Program-made: the position numbers and the translations under genes
Notes under the pieces: generated by a model
Told to the model about the DNA's origin: nothing
The model's database searches: none
The model's input: only the letters and a program-made list of their open reading frames with translations
Assembly (NCBI GenBank): GCA_965205685.1
Contig: OZ242174.1
Location: 1,116,001 to 1,180,000, forward strand
Length of the DNA: 64,000 nt
Source: WTFY01 sp965205685
Lineage (GTDB): Bacteria > Pseudomonadota > Gammaproteobacteria > UBA4575
Direction: 5' to 3'
Part shown: piece by piece, positions 8,890 to 19,100 of the stretch
Layout: each line of letters starts with the position of its first letter
How positions within the stretch are numbered: the first letter of the stretch is position 1

Positions 8890-11800
8890 TCAAGGCGCAT
8901 AGTATACCTGCTCCCTGACGCCTGTCGGGCAGGCATGAACCGCGTATTCGTTCAGGTGGCAGAAGATGTTGGCCAGTTTCATCTGTTCGATCGTCCTGCA
9001 GGGAACTTCAAGCAGTTTCGGACTGGCGATCACGATCGCCAGACACTGGGCCCGCGACAGCGCGACGTTCAGCCGGTTCCGGCTGAACAGAAACTCGAAA
9101 TGGCGGGGCAGATCCTCAGCACTTGAGGTGACCATGGAGACCAGCACGATGGCAGCTTCCTGCCCCTGGAACTTGTCGACCGTTCCCACTCTTGCACCTT
9201 CCGGCAGTAGGGTGCGCAGGTAGTTGACCTGCACGTTGTACGGAGTGACCACAAGCATGTCCTGCATGCCGATGGGTCGTGAGTTGCCATCCCCGTCCCG
9301 AAAGGTCTGGCCGAGCAACTCCATGAATCTGGATTTCAGGATCTCGCCTTCCTCGACACTCTTCTGGGAACAGCCTGTATGCCTGGCTGCAATCATGACG
9401 ATGCCTTCATCGGGCAGGTCTGAATCATGCAGCACCAGGCTGCGTTGCAGGGCACTTTCATGGGGCTTCAGCCGGCCTTCATAGAATGCCTCGGATACGA
9501 AGCTGCAGATTCCCGGCGAAAGCCTGTATGTCTGGTTCAGGAAGATGCCGCGTTCCGGGGTTACCGTCGAGCGCTCACCCAGTAGGAACTCGAGCACGGA
9601 CAGTCCGGATTCGCCGGGATGGATGCCCTGTACGGGCTGGGCAAGCTGCATCCGGTCTCCCGCAAGGATAATGTTTTTCGTGGACATGCCCATGGCCATG
9701 ACGTTGGCCATGGACACCTGGCCCGCCTCATCGATAAACAGGTAATCGAGCCGTCCCTTCAGGCGCACATGGGAGAACAGCCATGCAGTCCCTGCGAACA
9801 GGTTGGCCCTAAGGTTGATGTCTTCCGTGCGGATTTCGTTGACAACGGATGCGTCTTCGAAGAACGTCTCGCTGGAGCCGCGGGTAGCTTTCTTCACACC
9901 GCGAAAGCGCAGCCGTTCGCGCTTGGCTATCGACGTGACCTGTGCCAGTAGATTGTGGATGGCCTTGTGGGAATTCGAGGTAATCCCGATCTTCTTGCCG
10001 TCCTTGAGAAGTTCAATAATTACGTGGGCACTGACATAGGTCTTGCCTGACCCGGGCGGGCCCTGTATGAACAGGTAGCTGTGATCCAGGCAGGAGACCG
10101 CCTGCAGGATCTCGGCCTGCGTATGTGACGGGCTGACGATCGGTCGTCCCGAGGTCCTGCCCTGCAGGCGAGGCATGCGGCGTTGCAAGAGCTCGCCTGC
10201 CACGTGTGCTTGGTCGGGATGATCGATGACATGCTGGGCACAGCGGTACATGGCCGCACGGATGCCCCGGTTGTCGATCGGTTTTTCAGGACCGGCGGAA
10301 AAGCAGGCGGGTGGGGGATTCTTGCTCGCCTTTTGGCGGATACTGACGATACGACGGATCTCGTCCAGGCCGGTAATGATGCCCGCATCCTCCAGGGTGG
10401 CTGCATTGACGACCCGGTGACCAACTTTCAGCTTGGACTCCTGGGGCGGGAACCTGTAGGTGTAGGTTACGTAGGGCCATTCGGTTTTGGGTACCTTGGT
10501 TTGCTGCAGGGCCGCCAGACACTCGGCGTCATCGATCAGCTCGTCCTCGTATTTGTTTTGCCGGTCAAAGCGGCTCCACCACTGGGGTTTGGCCTCGCGT
10601 TTGTGAAATTCGAGGAGATGCGAGAGGTGTATGCCCAGGGCGTGTGATTCATCCTGCAGGTTGTTGAGGTGCGCCTGCAACTCGGCCCGCCCGGCAAAAT
10701 CCGGATCGCGCTGTGTTTTTTCCGTTTCCGTGTCAGGCTGCGGTGGTTGCCAGGGCATATCGGCTGGCCGAAGTTCCAGCAGCCAGTCGCGCAGCAGGCG
10801 GGTGGAGATGCAGTCAGCCTGGTTGTACTCGGCGATTTCATCCAGCAGTACATCTTCCCGGGTTGCGCGCCATCTGCTGTACGTGAGCATGCTATCCGCC
10901 GCCGTGGCAACAGCGCTGTCCCGTTCAGGCATGTAAAAGGTTTCCAGGTGCTTGATGGAGTAGCCCGGCTCGGAGGTCCGGATGGATTCACGTACGACCG
11001 GGTACAGGTCTACAAACTTCTGTGTCCGAAGGAGGGCATCCAGTTGCTCTTCGCAAACGGCATGCCGGCAGGACAGCCGTTTCAGGGCAGTGGTCTCATA
11101 ATGGTTGTAGTGGTAGATACGGGCATGTGGGTAATCTTCGAGGTGGGCCTCAATGAACTGCATGAAATCCCGGAAGGCCTGTTTTTCCTGCGCATGGTCG
11201 TGGGCCCAGAACATCTCGAACGCCTCCTCGCTCCCACGCATGCAATGCACCCCGAACAGGTACTCCAGGCCGCCGGGATACAGGGGGTCGCCCTCCATGT
11301 CGAAAAAAAGATCCCCGGGATCGGGCCTCGGCAAACGGGCCAGGCCTTTCTCTTCAGGGCAGGGGATCACTTCGAACAGGTTCTTGCCGGTGACGTCGCG
11401 CTTGGCCTGCAGTGCGGCCTGTGAGCGAAGACGCGCGAACACCTGTTTGTTCAGGCCCGGTATTTCTGAATCCCCAGGCATCGCAGCCAGCTGTGTCGCC
11501 GTATGGATACCTGCTGTGTGCAGCTTGTCGGTCTGCGAACGTCGCATGTTGGCCACCCTGCACAAGTGATCATCTGCCTCCCAGCGTGTGGCACAATGTT
11601 CCTGCCAGTCGCACAGGTTGCAATGTGCACACGGTACCGGGTAGGAGTCCTCGGGCAGGCTTTCCATGTAGCTTTCAAAATTTTGCCGGGCATGGGAACA
11701 GTAGGCAAGGAAATCGGACACCCTGAAACATTGTTTCTCGCCGGCCCCGGAGTACAGGTACATGTATGCCGGGCAAAGGCCCTGCAGGCGGGCCAGCAAC

Positions 11801-12258
11801 GCGGAATACATGCACAGCTGCACGATGTGGCGTGGCCGGGCCGTCTGGGCCAGCTTGGTATCCAGGACTTCGTAGCTGTACGTACCGAATGACGAGGCGG
11901 TCTCGCACTTCACCAGGAAGTCTGCGTAGCCGCACCACGGTTCATCTAGGAAGGCGCCCTGGTAGATGACGTCTGCACCAGCCTTCATAGCCTCAAGCGT
12001 GAGGTCTGCACGTGCTTCAAGACTGCGTTTTGCCGGGATCTCATGAATGTGGCTTCCCCCGTCCTTGAGATGTTGCAGGTAGGCCTGTTCATGTTCGATG
12101 CCCCGCTGGCGCAGGAGCTTGCGGGTGGCATCAGTTTTTTTCTCTGCAAGCGGCTCGATCAGGTTCTGGACATCCAGGCAAGTTGCATGCGAGCACTCCA
12201 GGAAGGTGACCAAGTCGGATGGGGAGTAGAGAAGTTGACCATGGGCGTGCCGCTGCAT
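8890..12258 (-). CDS. TM0106-type RecB-like nuclease / RNase H-like exonuclease / SF1 helicase fusion
   Basis: A 1122-residue DNA-processing protein with three parts. (1) An N-terminal Cas4/RecB-like PD-(D/E)XK domain: GYADFLVK (about 110-117), YEVLDTK (about 132-138) and a Cys set (C22, C27 and CAHCNLCDWQEHC near 211-223) suited to a 4Fe-4S cluster. (2) An RNase H-like 3'-5' exonuclease domain beginning DLFFDMEGDP (about 315). (3) An SF1 helicase with Walker A GPPGSGKT (about 733), Walker B LFIDEAGQ (about 839), GTVDKFQGQEAAIV and LNVALSRAQ. Repair or nucleic-acid quality control is inferred from the family; the exact role is unknown. It stands alone, 143 bp from exbB. The start is the ATG at 12258. 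Confidence 0.88.
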   Translation of the reverse strand: MQRHAHGQLLYSPSDLVTFLECSHATCLDVQNLIEPLAEKKTDATRKLLRQRGIEHEQAYLQHLKDGGSHIHEIPAKRSLEARADLTLEAMKAGADVIYQGAFLDEPWCGYADFLVKCETASSFGTYSYEVLDTKLAQTARPRHIVQLCMYSALLARLQGLCPAYMYLYSGAGEKQCFRVSDFLAYCSHARQNFESYMESLPEDSYPVPCAHCNLCDWQEHCATRWEADDHLCRVANMRRSQTDKLHTAGIHTATQLAAMPGDSEIPGLNKQVFARLRSQAALQAKRDVTGKNLFEVIPCPEEKGLARLPRPDPGDLFFDMEGDPLYPGGLEYLFGVHCMRGSEEAFEMFWAHDHAQEKQAFRDFMQFIEAHLEDYPHARIYHYNHYETTALKRLSCRHAVCEEQLDALLRTQKFVDLYPVVRESIRTSEPGYSIKHLETFYMPERDSAVATAADSMLTYSRWRATREDVLLDEIAEYNQADCISTRLLRDWLLELRPADMPWQPPQPDTETEKTQRDPDFAGRAELQAHLNNLQDESHALGIHLSHLLEFHKREAKPQWWSRFDRQNKYEDELIDDAECLAALQQTKVPKTEWPYVTYTYRFPPQESKLKVGHRVVNAATLEDAGIITGLDEIRRIVSIRQKASKNPPPACFSAGPEKPIDNRGIRAAMYRCAQHVIDHPDQAHVAGELLQRRMPRLQGRTSGRPIVSPSHTQAEILQAVSCLDHSYLFIQGPPGSGKTYVSAHVIIELLKDGKKIGITSNSHKAIHNLLAQVTSIAKRERLRFRGVKKATRGSSETFFEDASVVNEIRTEDINLRANLFAGTAWLFSHVRLKGRLDYLFIDEAGQVSMANVMAMGMSTKNIILAGDRMQLAQPVQGIHPGESGLSVLEFLLGERSTVTPERGIFLNQTYRLSPGICSFVSEAFYEGRLKPHESALQRSLVLHDSDLPDEGIVMIAARHTGCSQKSVEEGEILKSRFMELLGQTFRDGDGNSRPIGMQDMLVVTPYNVQVNYLRTLLPEGARVGTVDKFQGQEAAIVLVSMVTSSAEDLPRHFEFLFSRNRLNVALSRAQCLAIVIASPKLLEVPCRTIEQMKLANIFCHLNEYAVHACPTGVREQVYYAP

Positions 12259-12358
12259 GATCAGGATTCTAGCGAATGATGGTCAGGACCCCAAGGAATC
12301 CACGCGAGGTGCAGGGTAAGCCTCCGTTACCTCACCAGGGAGTAAAAAAATCAGGGGA

Positions 12359-12589
12359 TCAGGCAGGGACGGGAGCGGCCATATCCTTGGCAGCAAAGTC
12401 CAATACATGTACATTGTCGCAGCGGTGCTGGTGGACGGCATCGATAATGGATTGTGCTTCACACCGGCAGATCCCGCAACGAGTCCCCACCCTGAGGGTC
12501 TTGCCAAGGGCCTCGAGATCACCACAGCCACGCTTGGCCGCAGCTTTGATCTCGGCTTCTTTTACAGCGTGGCACAGACAGACATACAT
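12359..12589 (-). CDS. bfd: Bacterioferritin-associated ferredoxin (Bfd), [2Fe-2S]
   Basis: Bfd passes electrons to bacterioferritin so that stored Fe(III) is released. From the ATG at 12589 the product is 76 residues: MYVCLCHAV at the N-terminus and GTRCGICRCEA around 35-45 supply the four Cys of the BFD-like [2Fe-2S] fold. An upstream in-frame start adds 13 unrelated residues and is not favoured. The C-terminal tail (AAKDMAAPVPA) is a little longer than usual. It is divergent from bfr, and the 144-bp gap holds the bfr promoter. Confidence 0.9.
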   Translation of the reverse strand: MYVCLCHAVKEAEIKAAAKRGCGDLEALGKTLRVGTRCGICRCEAQSIIDAVHQHRCDNVHVLDFAAKDMAAPVPA

Positions 12590-12644
12590 CGTAGTGAGAT
12601 TATAAACAATAATGATTTTTAATTGCAACCAGTAACGGGAACGA

Positions 12645-12679
12645 AACTAATTATCATTTATAACAGCGACTTATATAAT
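12645..12679 (+). promoter_or_regulatory. bfr promoter with overlapping Fur-like site
   Basis: -35 TTATCA at 12651-12656 and -10 TATAAT at 12674-12679 are 17 bp apart, giving a leader of about 48 nt before bfr. The sequence overlapping the -35 (TAATTATCATTTATAA) resembles the A/T-rich Fur consensus, about 12 of 19 positions by eye. The promoter is well supported; the Fur site is a guess from sequence and context. Confidence 0.5.
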
Positions 12680-12733
12680 ATACATAAGAAGATATCTGAT
12701 ATATACTTGGCTTAATCAACGATCGAGGACACC

Positions 12734-13207
12734 ATGCAACCGCAAAACACCAAAATTATCGACTACCTCAACCAGGTCCTGAAGAACGAGCTGACGGCGA
12801 TCAACCAGTACTTCCTGCATGCAAAGATGCTCAAGGACTGGGGGCTGAACCGCTTGGGTGAACATGAGTACTCCGAGTCCGTTGACGAGATGAAGCATGC
12901 CGACAGCCTGATCGAGCGAGTCCTGTTTCTTGAAGGGATGCCGAACCTGCAGGAACTGGGCAAGCTTCATATCGGTGAGAATGTCCAGGAAATGCTCACG
13001 TGCGACCTGAAACTGGAAATGGATGCTGCCCCGGTCCTGCGTGAGGGCATTGCCTACGCCGAATCCATCAGCGATTTCGTGACCCGTGAGCTGTTCGAGG
13101 AAATTCTCGAATCCGAGGAAGAGCATATCGACTGGCTGGAAACCCAGCTTGAGCTGATCAACAAGGTCGGCCTGGAAAATTACCTCCAGGAGCAGATGCA
13201 CTCATAA
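12734..13207 (+). CDS. bfr: Bacterioferritin
   Basis: Cytoplasmic 24-mer iron store with a di-iron ferroxidase site and inter-subunit haem. The 157-residue product has the typical length. Ferroxidase ligands are visible in LTAINQYFLHAKM (Glu-like position replaced by TAINQY context), EMKHADSLIER, and C-terminal ESEEEHIDWLETQLELI. The haem Met lies in SVDEMKHAD. GAGGA sits about 8 nt before the ATG. It is paired divergently with bfd. Confidence 0.95.
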   Translation: MQPQNTKIIDYLNQVLKNELTAINQYFLHAKMLKDWGLNRLGEHEYSESVDEMKHADSLIERVLFLEGMPNLQELGKLHIGENVQEMLTCDLKLEMDAAPVLREGIAYAESISDFVTRELFEEILESEEEHIDWLETQLELINKVGLENYLQEQMHS

Positions 13208-13242
13208 AACTCGGCTACGCGCCCCACGCACTGTATTCCCCA

Positions 13243-13264
13243 CCGGGCGCCTTCGGGTGTCCGG
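13243..13264 (+). terminator. UUCG-loop hairpin after bfr
   Basis: CCGGGCGCC TTCG GGTGTCCGG forms a 9-bp stem (two G-U pairs) with a stable UUCG tetraloop, 36 bp after the bfr stop. There is no long U-run behind it, so intrinsic termination is plausible but unproven. Confidence 0.45.
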
Positions 13265-13397
13265 GTTCCTGTCTCCCGTCTCGTTGTCGATCCTGTGGCA
13301 TTCCCGCAGTGGGTGGCATTGAAGCCCTTGGGTTATCCTGTCATTGGCCGGGGTATACTTTCCTGTAAAACCCTGAGGCAGCGACCCACTGGACGGC

Positions 13398-16136
13398 ATG
13401 AAGGACGGCAAAGGTGAGAAAAAAGGGCAGGTGATCGAGCAGCAGACCGCTTCCCTGACAGACGTATTCGACGCCATGGGCCGGGGTGTTACGGTGGTGA
13501 GCGGGAGCAAGCGCCTGGCTGCAGTCACGCTTCGTGCGTTTGAACAGGTGGCGTTGGAGCGTGGACTTGAAGCCTGGCCGACCCCGCAAATCTGGCACTG
13601 GCCGGTCTGGCTGAACAATGTCTGGGAGGAGGCCGTTATCTCGGGCAGTGTGCCGACCCCGGCGTTCCTGTTGACCCCCCAGCAGGAGCGGCGTATTTGG
13701 GAAGATATTGTCACCGAGAGCCTAGTCGGACAACCTCTGCAGCAGGTGCCCGGCGTGGTGCGTGGGGTGCAGGAAGCCTGGCAACTGGTCCAGTCCTGGC
13801 ACATTTCACTGACTCGTGATGGGTTTCGATACAACCGCGACAGCTTCGCGTTTTTTCAATGGGCCTCACAATTCAGTACCCGCTGCAGGGAACGGGGCTG
13901 GCTGTCAGACGCATGCCTTGCTGAAAGGCTGCAGGAGTGCTGGCAGGCGGGAGCGCTGGCGGCCCCGGATGAGCTTTTCCTGATCGGTTTCGATGAGCTC
14001 GTCCCCCGCCAGCATTTGCTGTTGTGTACGCTGGTCGAGGCAGGTTGCACGGTTCGCTGGATCCGGCTTGAGGACAAGGACGCCCGTGCCGTGCGCACGG
14101 CATTCCCGGATGCACGACGGGAAGCAGCCGGCATGGCCTGCTGGGTGCGTGACCGGCTTGAGAAGAACCCGATGGCTAGGATCGGGGTGATCGTTCCTGA
14201 ATTTGCGACACACCGCGAATTCGTAGCCCAGGCTCTCGATGACATGCTGGTCCCGCAAGCTATCCGTCCAGGACATCAGTCCGTAGAACGGCCCTACAAC
14301 CTTTCGCTTGGCCTGCCACTGAGTGCGTATCCGATCGTGCGTACCGCCTTGGTACTCCTCGGTCTGCTAAACAAGGCTGTAAGCTTGGAGGCGACAAGCC
14401 ACCTGCTTCGCTCACCGTTTATCTTTGGGTGGCAGGAAGAAGCCGGTCCTCGTGCATTACTGGATGTGCAGATCCGGGAGGCGGGGGAGCTGGAAGTATC
14501 CTTGGGGACACTGCGCTACCGGGCATCACAGGCCGATCGGCCGTGGTTCTGTCCCTTGCTCGCAGAGAACCTGGGTCGCTGGGTCAGGACCATGTCGGAC
14601 TTTCGCAACACCGCCCGTCCCGGGCAATGGTCAGAACGGTTTGCAGAGGGACTGGAGGCCATCGGCTGGGCCAAGGGGCGTCCCCTGTCCAGCGAGGAGT
14701 ACCAGAGTGCACAGGCCTGGCGGGAATTGCTGGTCGGCTTTGCTACCCTGGAGCCCGTCACCGGTGCGATGCGCCTGTCCGCGGCTCTGGCCCAGCTGGG
14801 TGCCATGGCGCGGGAACGCCTGTTCCAGCCGCAAACCGAGGTGGCCCCGGTACAAGTGCTGGAACTGTACCAGGCGAGTTGGTTCCAGTTTGACCACCTG
14901 TGGATCATGGGTCTGCACGACGGAGTCTGGCCGCCTGCACTGCGGGCGAACCCGTTCATCCCTCTGCCCATGCAGCGTGCAGCCCGACTGCCGCGTGCCA
15001 GTGAAGCGCATGAACTGCAAGCGGCGCGCACCGTGACCCAACGGTTACTAACCTGTGCCAACGAGGTAGTGGTCAGTTGCGCCCAGCAAAGTGGCGATGA
15101 AATCCTTCGTCCGAGCCCCTTGACGACACACCTGCCGGTGAGCGATTCCGGGGCACTGGTCAAACCAGATCGGCCGCTTTGGCGCGACATGGTCCATGAA
15201 GGTGCTGAACTCGCCATGCTGGAGAACGATCCAGCACCTGCGCTTGGCGATGAGCAGGCGAGGGGAGGGAGTACCGTCTTCAAGCTCCAGGCGGCATGCC
15301 CCTTTCGTGCCTTCGCCGAGCTTCGTCTCGGCGCGCGACCCATCCGTCAGGCGGAAATCGGTCCGGATGCCATGGTGCGCGGATCGTTGATGCACCGCAT
15401 CCTTGAAAAGGTCTGGAGTGTGCTGGATTCCAGCGACCGACTCGCGGCCACGAACACCAAGCAGCTGCAAACCCTGGTCGGGCAGCAGGTGGTCGAGGCG
15501 CTCGCTGAGGTGTCCCGTCGGTATCCGCGCACCTTCACGAAGCGGTTTTGCGAGATGGAAGCGGAACGCCTGCGCACACAGGTACTGGAATGGCTGGAAC
15601 GGGAGAAGCATCGCGAGCCTTTCCGAGTGATCGAGCGCGAGGCGAGCCATGAAATAACGGTCGGCAGACTCGGGGTGCGCCTGCGGATCGACCGTATCGA
15701 TGAACTCAAGGATGGTCGATGGGTGGTGATCGACTACAAGACCGGCCATGTCTCGGCCAGCCAGTGGTTCGGGGATCGGCCCGATGAGCCGCAACTGCCG
15801 CTCTACAGCCTGGCCGTCAGCGGCGATGTGGCAGGCCTCCTGTTTGCGCAGGTCCGTACCGGCGCGATGGCCTTCAAGGGCGTAGTCGAGAATGAAGACA
15901 TGATTGGCGGCGTGCGGGCCTGGAACCGGTTGCAGCAGACACGTGGTTCCGGGTCCTGGTTTGAGGTCCTGTACAGCTGGCGGGTCGCCATGGAGGCATT
16001 GGGAGAGGCTTTTTGCGAAGGTGAAGCCGCCGTGGATCCAAAACAGTACCCGCACACTTGCAGGTACTGCGAACTGGGACCCTTGTGCCGCATCGATGAA
16101 TCCATGGCCAAGCAGGCGGAGTACGGGGTTGGCTAG
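13398..16136 (+). CDS. AddB-like PD-(D/E)XK nuclease, recombination/repair
   Basis: The 912-residue partner of the helicase encoded next. The first 600 residues are helicase-like without an obvious Walker A. The C-terminal nuclease has the motif VVIDYKTG (about 775-783). An AddB-type cysteine set (AACPFR near 633 and HTCRYCELGPLC near 886-897, C-x2-C-x5-C) would hold a 4Fe-4S cluster. In AddAB-type complexes this subunit degrades one DNA strand at a double-strand break. Its 3' end overlaps the next gene's TTG start by 8 bp, so coupled translation is likely. The start at 13398 is the first ATG of the frame; weak GGCAGC upstream. Confidence 0.85.
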   Translation: MKDGKGEKKGQVIEQQTASLTDVFDAMGRGVTVVSGSKRLAAVTLRAFEQVALERGLEAWPTPQIWHWPVWLNNVWEEAVISGSVPTPAFLLTPQQERRIWEDIVTESLVGQPLQQVPGVVRGVQEAWQLVQSWHISLTRDGFRYNRDSFAFFQWASQFSTRCRERGWLSDACLAERLQECWQAGALAAPDELFLIGFDELVPRQHLLLCTLVEAGCTVRWIRLEDKDARAVRTAFPDARREAAGMACWVRDRLEKNPMARIGVIVPEFATHREFVAQALDDMLVPQAIRPGHQSVERPYNLSLGLPLSAYPIVRTALVLLGLLNKAVSLEATSHLLRSPFIFGWQEEAGPRALLDVQIREAGELEVSLGTLRYRASQADRPWFCPLLAENLGRWVRTMSDFRNTARPGQWSERFAEGLEAIGWAKGRPLSSEEYQSAQAWRELLVGFATLEPVTGAMRLSAALAQLGAMARERLFQPQTEVAPVQVLELYQASWFQFDHLWIMGLHDGVWPPALRANPFIPLPMQRAARLPRASEAHELQAARTVTQRLLTCANEVVVSCAQQSGDEILRPSPLTTHLPVSDSGALVKPDRPLWRDMVHEGAELAMLENDPAPALGDEQARGGSTVFKLQAACPFRAFAELRLGARPIRQAEIGPDAMVRGSLMHRILEKVWSVLDSSDRLAATNTKQLQTLVGQQVVEALAEVSRRYPRTFTKRFCEMEAERLRTQVLEWLEREKHREPFRVIEREASHEITVGRLGVRLRIDRIDELKDGRWVVIDYKTGHVSASQWFGDRPDEPQLPLYSLAVSGDVAGLLFAQVRTGAMAFKGVVENEDMIGGVRAWNRLQQTRGSGSWFEVLYSWRVAMEALGEAFCEGEAAVDPKQYPHTCRYCELGPLCRIDESMAKQAEYGVG

Positions 16137-19100
16137 CAAGGTCGCATCGGCGTTAGGACGCATTGCTGATCACAGGGCGCGTGCACGTGCCCTGGATTCC
16201 AGCCGGTCATTCATTGTGCAGGCCCCTGCAGGTTCGGGGAAGACCGAATTGCTCATGCAGCGTTTTCTTGTGCTCCTTGCCTGTGTGGAGTCCCCGGAAG
16301 AGATTGTTGCTATCACTTTTACGCGCAAGGCGGCTGCCGAGATGCGCCAGCGCATCCTGCAGGCCCTGGAGTCGGCCCGCACAGATGAGGCACCCGAGGG
16401 TGAGCATGAACACCACATCTGGACCCTGGCCCGCAAGGCACTCGAGCGCGATGTGGAATGCGACTGGCAATTGCTGGACCATCCGGCACGTCTTCGGATA
16501 CAGACCATCGATTCGCTTTGTGCGGCACTGGCTCGCCAGATGCCCATGCTGTCGCAATTCGGTGCGGTGCCGGAGATCGCCGAGGATGCACAGCCACTGT
16601 ATCTTGAAGCCGCCAGAAATACCCTGTTTGACCTGGAATCCGATGCGGAGTGGTCGGATTCCATCGCCGTGCTGATGCAACACCTGGACAACCGGCTGGA
16701 CCGGTTGCAGGGGCTGGTTTGCGCCATGCTTGGCGGTCGGGACCGCTGGTTGCGCCATATCGCAAGAACAGATGATCCGAAGCTGCAGCGCCGCAGGCTG
16801 GAAGCTGCTATGGCTGAGCGCATCACCATGGTGCTGGCTGAACTGGCCCGGCTCTTTCCCGCAGCCCACGGTACGGAACTGGCCCGTCTGGCACGCTTTG
16901 CCGCCTTACACCTGCCTGCTAAGGCGGAGTCTTCCATTGCCAGCTGCAAGACCCTGCAATACCTTCCAGGGTCGCGATTGAAACACCGAGATTCGTGGGA
17001 GGGAATCGCGGAGCTGTTGCTGACCCAGGCGGGAGAGTGGCGCAGGTCGCTGACCAAACGTCAGGGGTTTCCGCCCAAAAGCAGCGGCCGGAATGCCAAA
17101 GAGAAGCATGAACTTGAGGATGCCAAGGCATGTATGGAGTCCTTGCTGCGCGCTCTGGATGAGCGCGATGATTTACGTGAGAAATTGTGTGTGCTGCGGG
17201 CCTTGCCTTCGCACCGGTATGAAGAGCGAGACTGGGAAGTCCTGCAGGCACTGGTTCAGGTATTGCGGGTCGCCAGTGCACATCTGGAGGTCGTGTTCAG
17301 TAAACGGGGGCAGGTGGATTTCACGGCCCTGGTGCTGGCTGCGATCAGGGCGCTTGGGGAGCCGGAAGCCCCGACGGACCTGGCGCTGGCCTTGGATTAC
17401 CGAATCCAGCACCTGCTAGTAGACGAGTTCCAGGACACCTCGTACAGCCAGTACGAGTTGCTGGTGCGGCTCACGGCCGGCTGGCAGCCCAATGACGGGC
17501 GCACCCTGTTTGTCGTCGGGGATCCCATGCAGTCGATTTATCGGTTTCGGGAGGCCGAGGTCGGGCTTTTCCTGGCAGCCGCCAGGCATGGGATCGGCCA
17601 GGTAGTTCTGCATCCCTTGCGCCTGACCGTTAATTTCCGCTCGCAACAGGGCATCGTGGACTGGATCAACCAGCACTTCCCGCAGGTCTTGCCTTCTCGT
17701 AGCAATATCGATGAGGGGGCAGTGTCCTATGCAAAATCAGCTCCTTTTCACCCGCCGATCCATAGTCCAGCTGTGGTCCAGCACCTGCTTGGCGAACGAC
17801 ACGATGTCACGGAGGCCAACCAGGTGCTGTCCCTGGTGAAGCAGGCCCGTGCGGAATTCCCGCAGGGCAGCGTGGCGATCCTAGTACGGGCCCGCACTCA
17901 CCTGACGGAGATTGCCGTCCAGCTCAAGCAGGCCGGGCTTCGGTTTCAGGCCGTGGAGATTGAGTCGCTGAACCGTCGCACGGTCATCCAGGACTTGCTG
18001 GCACTGGCACGTGCCCTAAGTCACCCGGGTGACCGGATTGCCTGGCTGGCCGTGCTTCGCGCTCCGTACTGCGGCTTGACGCTTGCGGACCTGCATGCAC
18101 TGGTTTGCGACAGTGACGGCAGGACCGTGATTGATCTGCTTGGTGATGTCCAGTGCAGGGTTCGTCTGAGTGAGGAAGGCCAGATGCGTATCGAACGGGT
18201 AGGGTTGGTGCTTGAGACCGCATTGTGCCAGCAGGCCCGCCGTTCTCTCAGGAGCAGTGTCGAAGGGGCATGGATCGCACTGGGCGGGCCGGCGTGTATG
18301 CCGGACAGGACGGGACTGGAAGATGCCGAGAGCTTTTTCCGGTTGCTCGAGACCCTTGGAAAAGAAGGCGATTCCCTTGATATCGCAAGCCTTGAACAGC
18401 AGGTGGAGAAGCTGTTTGCCACACCAGACGTGCTCGCGGACGCCTCCTTGCAATTGATGACCATTCACAAGGCGAAGGGACTGGAATTTGATACGGTGAT
18501 CCTGCCGGGACTTTCGCGCGTGCCATCCCAGGATGACAGCCAGTTGCTGCACTGGCTGGAGTATGGTGATGAGTTCGGGCAGAAGCTCGTGCTGGCCCCG
18601 ATCAGTGCACAGGGGGAAGAGAGTGCCGCCGCTTCGTACCTGAGGCGCCTGGAAAAAATCAAACGGCGCCTGGAGGACGGGCGCTTGCTGTACGTGGCCG
18701 TGACCCGGGCGAAGCAACGGTTGCATCTTCTGGGGCACATCGAGACCCATGATGCGGAGAATGAGTTGGCAGAACCCCCCCAGGACTCCCTGTTGGCCCA
18801 TCTGTACCCCGATGCCATAGACCGCGAGTCGCTACTTGCCAGACCCCCCGGTGTTCTTCCTTCTGCCGGGAGATCCACCTCATCTGGACATCCCCGGGGG
18901 CGCCCGCGGCTGGCAGCGGGATGGCAGCTGCCGGAGCCTCCGGCTTCCATCCGGGCCTGCAGTACCGCGCCGGCGGCTACGGATCAGGAGGATGTGATCA
19001 CGTTTGACTGGGCCGGGGAGACGGCACGGTACGTGGGCACGGTCGTGCATCGGCTGCTCCAGCATATTGGGGCCATGGGCCTTGAACGGCTTGAACAACC

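Noticed and set aside
10669..11424. 251-codon plus-strand frame inside the helicase gene
   Set aside because: Opposite strand of a well-supported 1122-residue protein.
15048..16163. 371-codon minus-strand frame
   Set aside because: Antisense to the AddB-like gene, which shows nuclease and Cys motifs; a codon-bias shadow.
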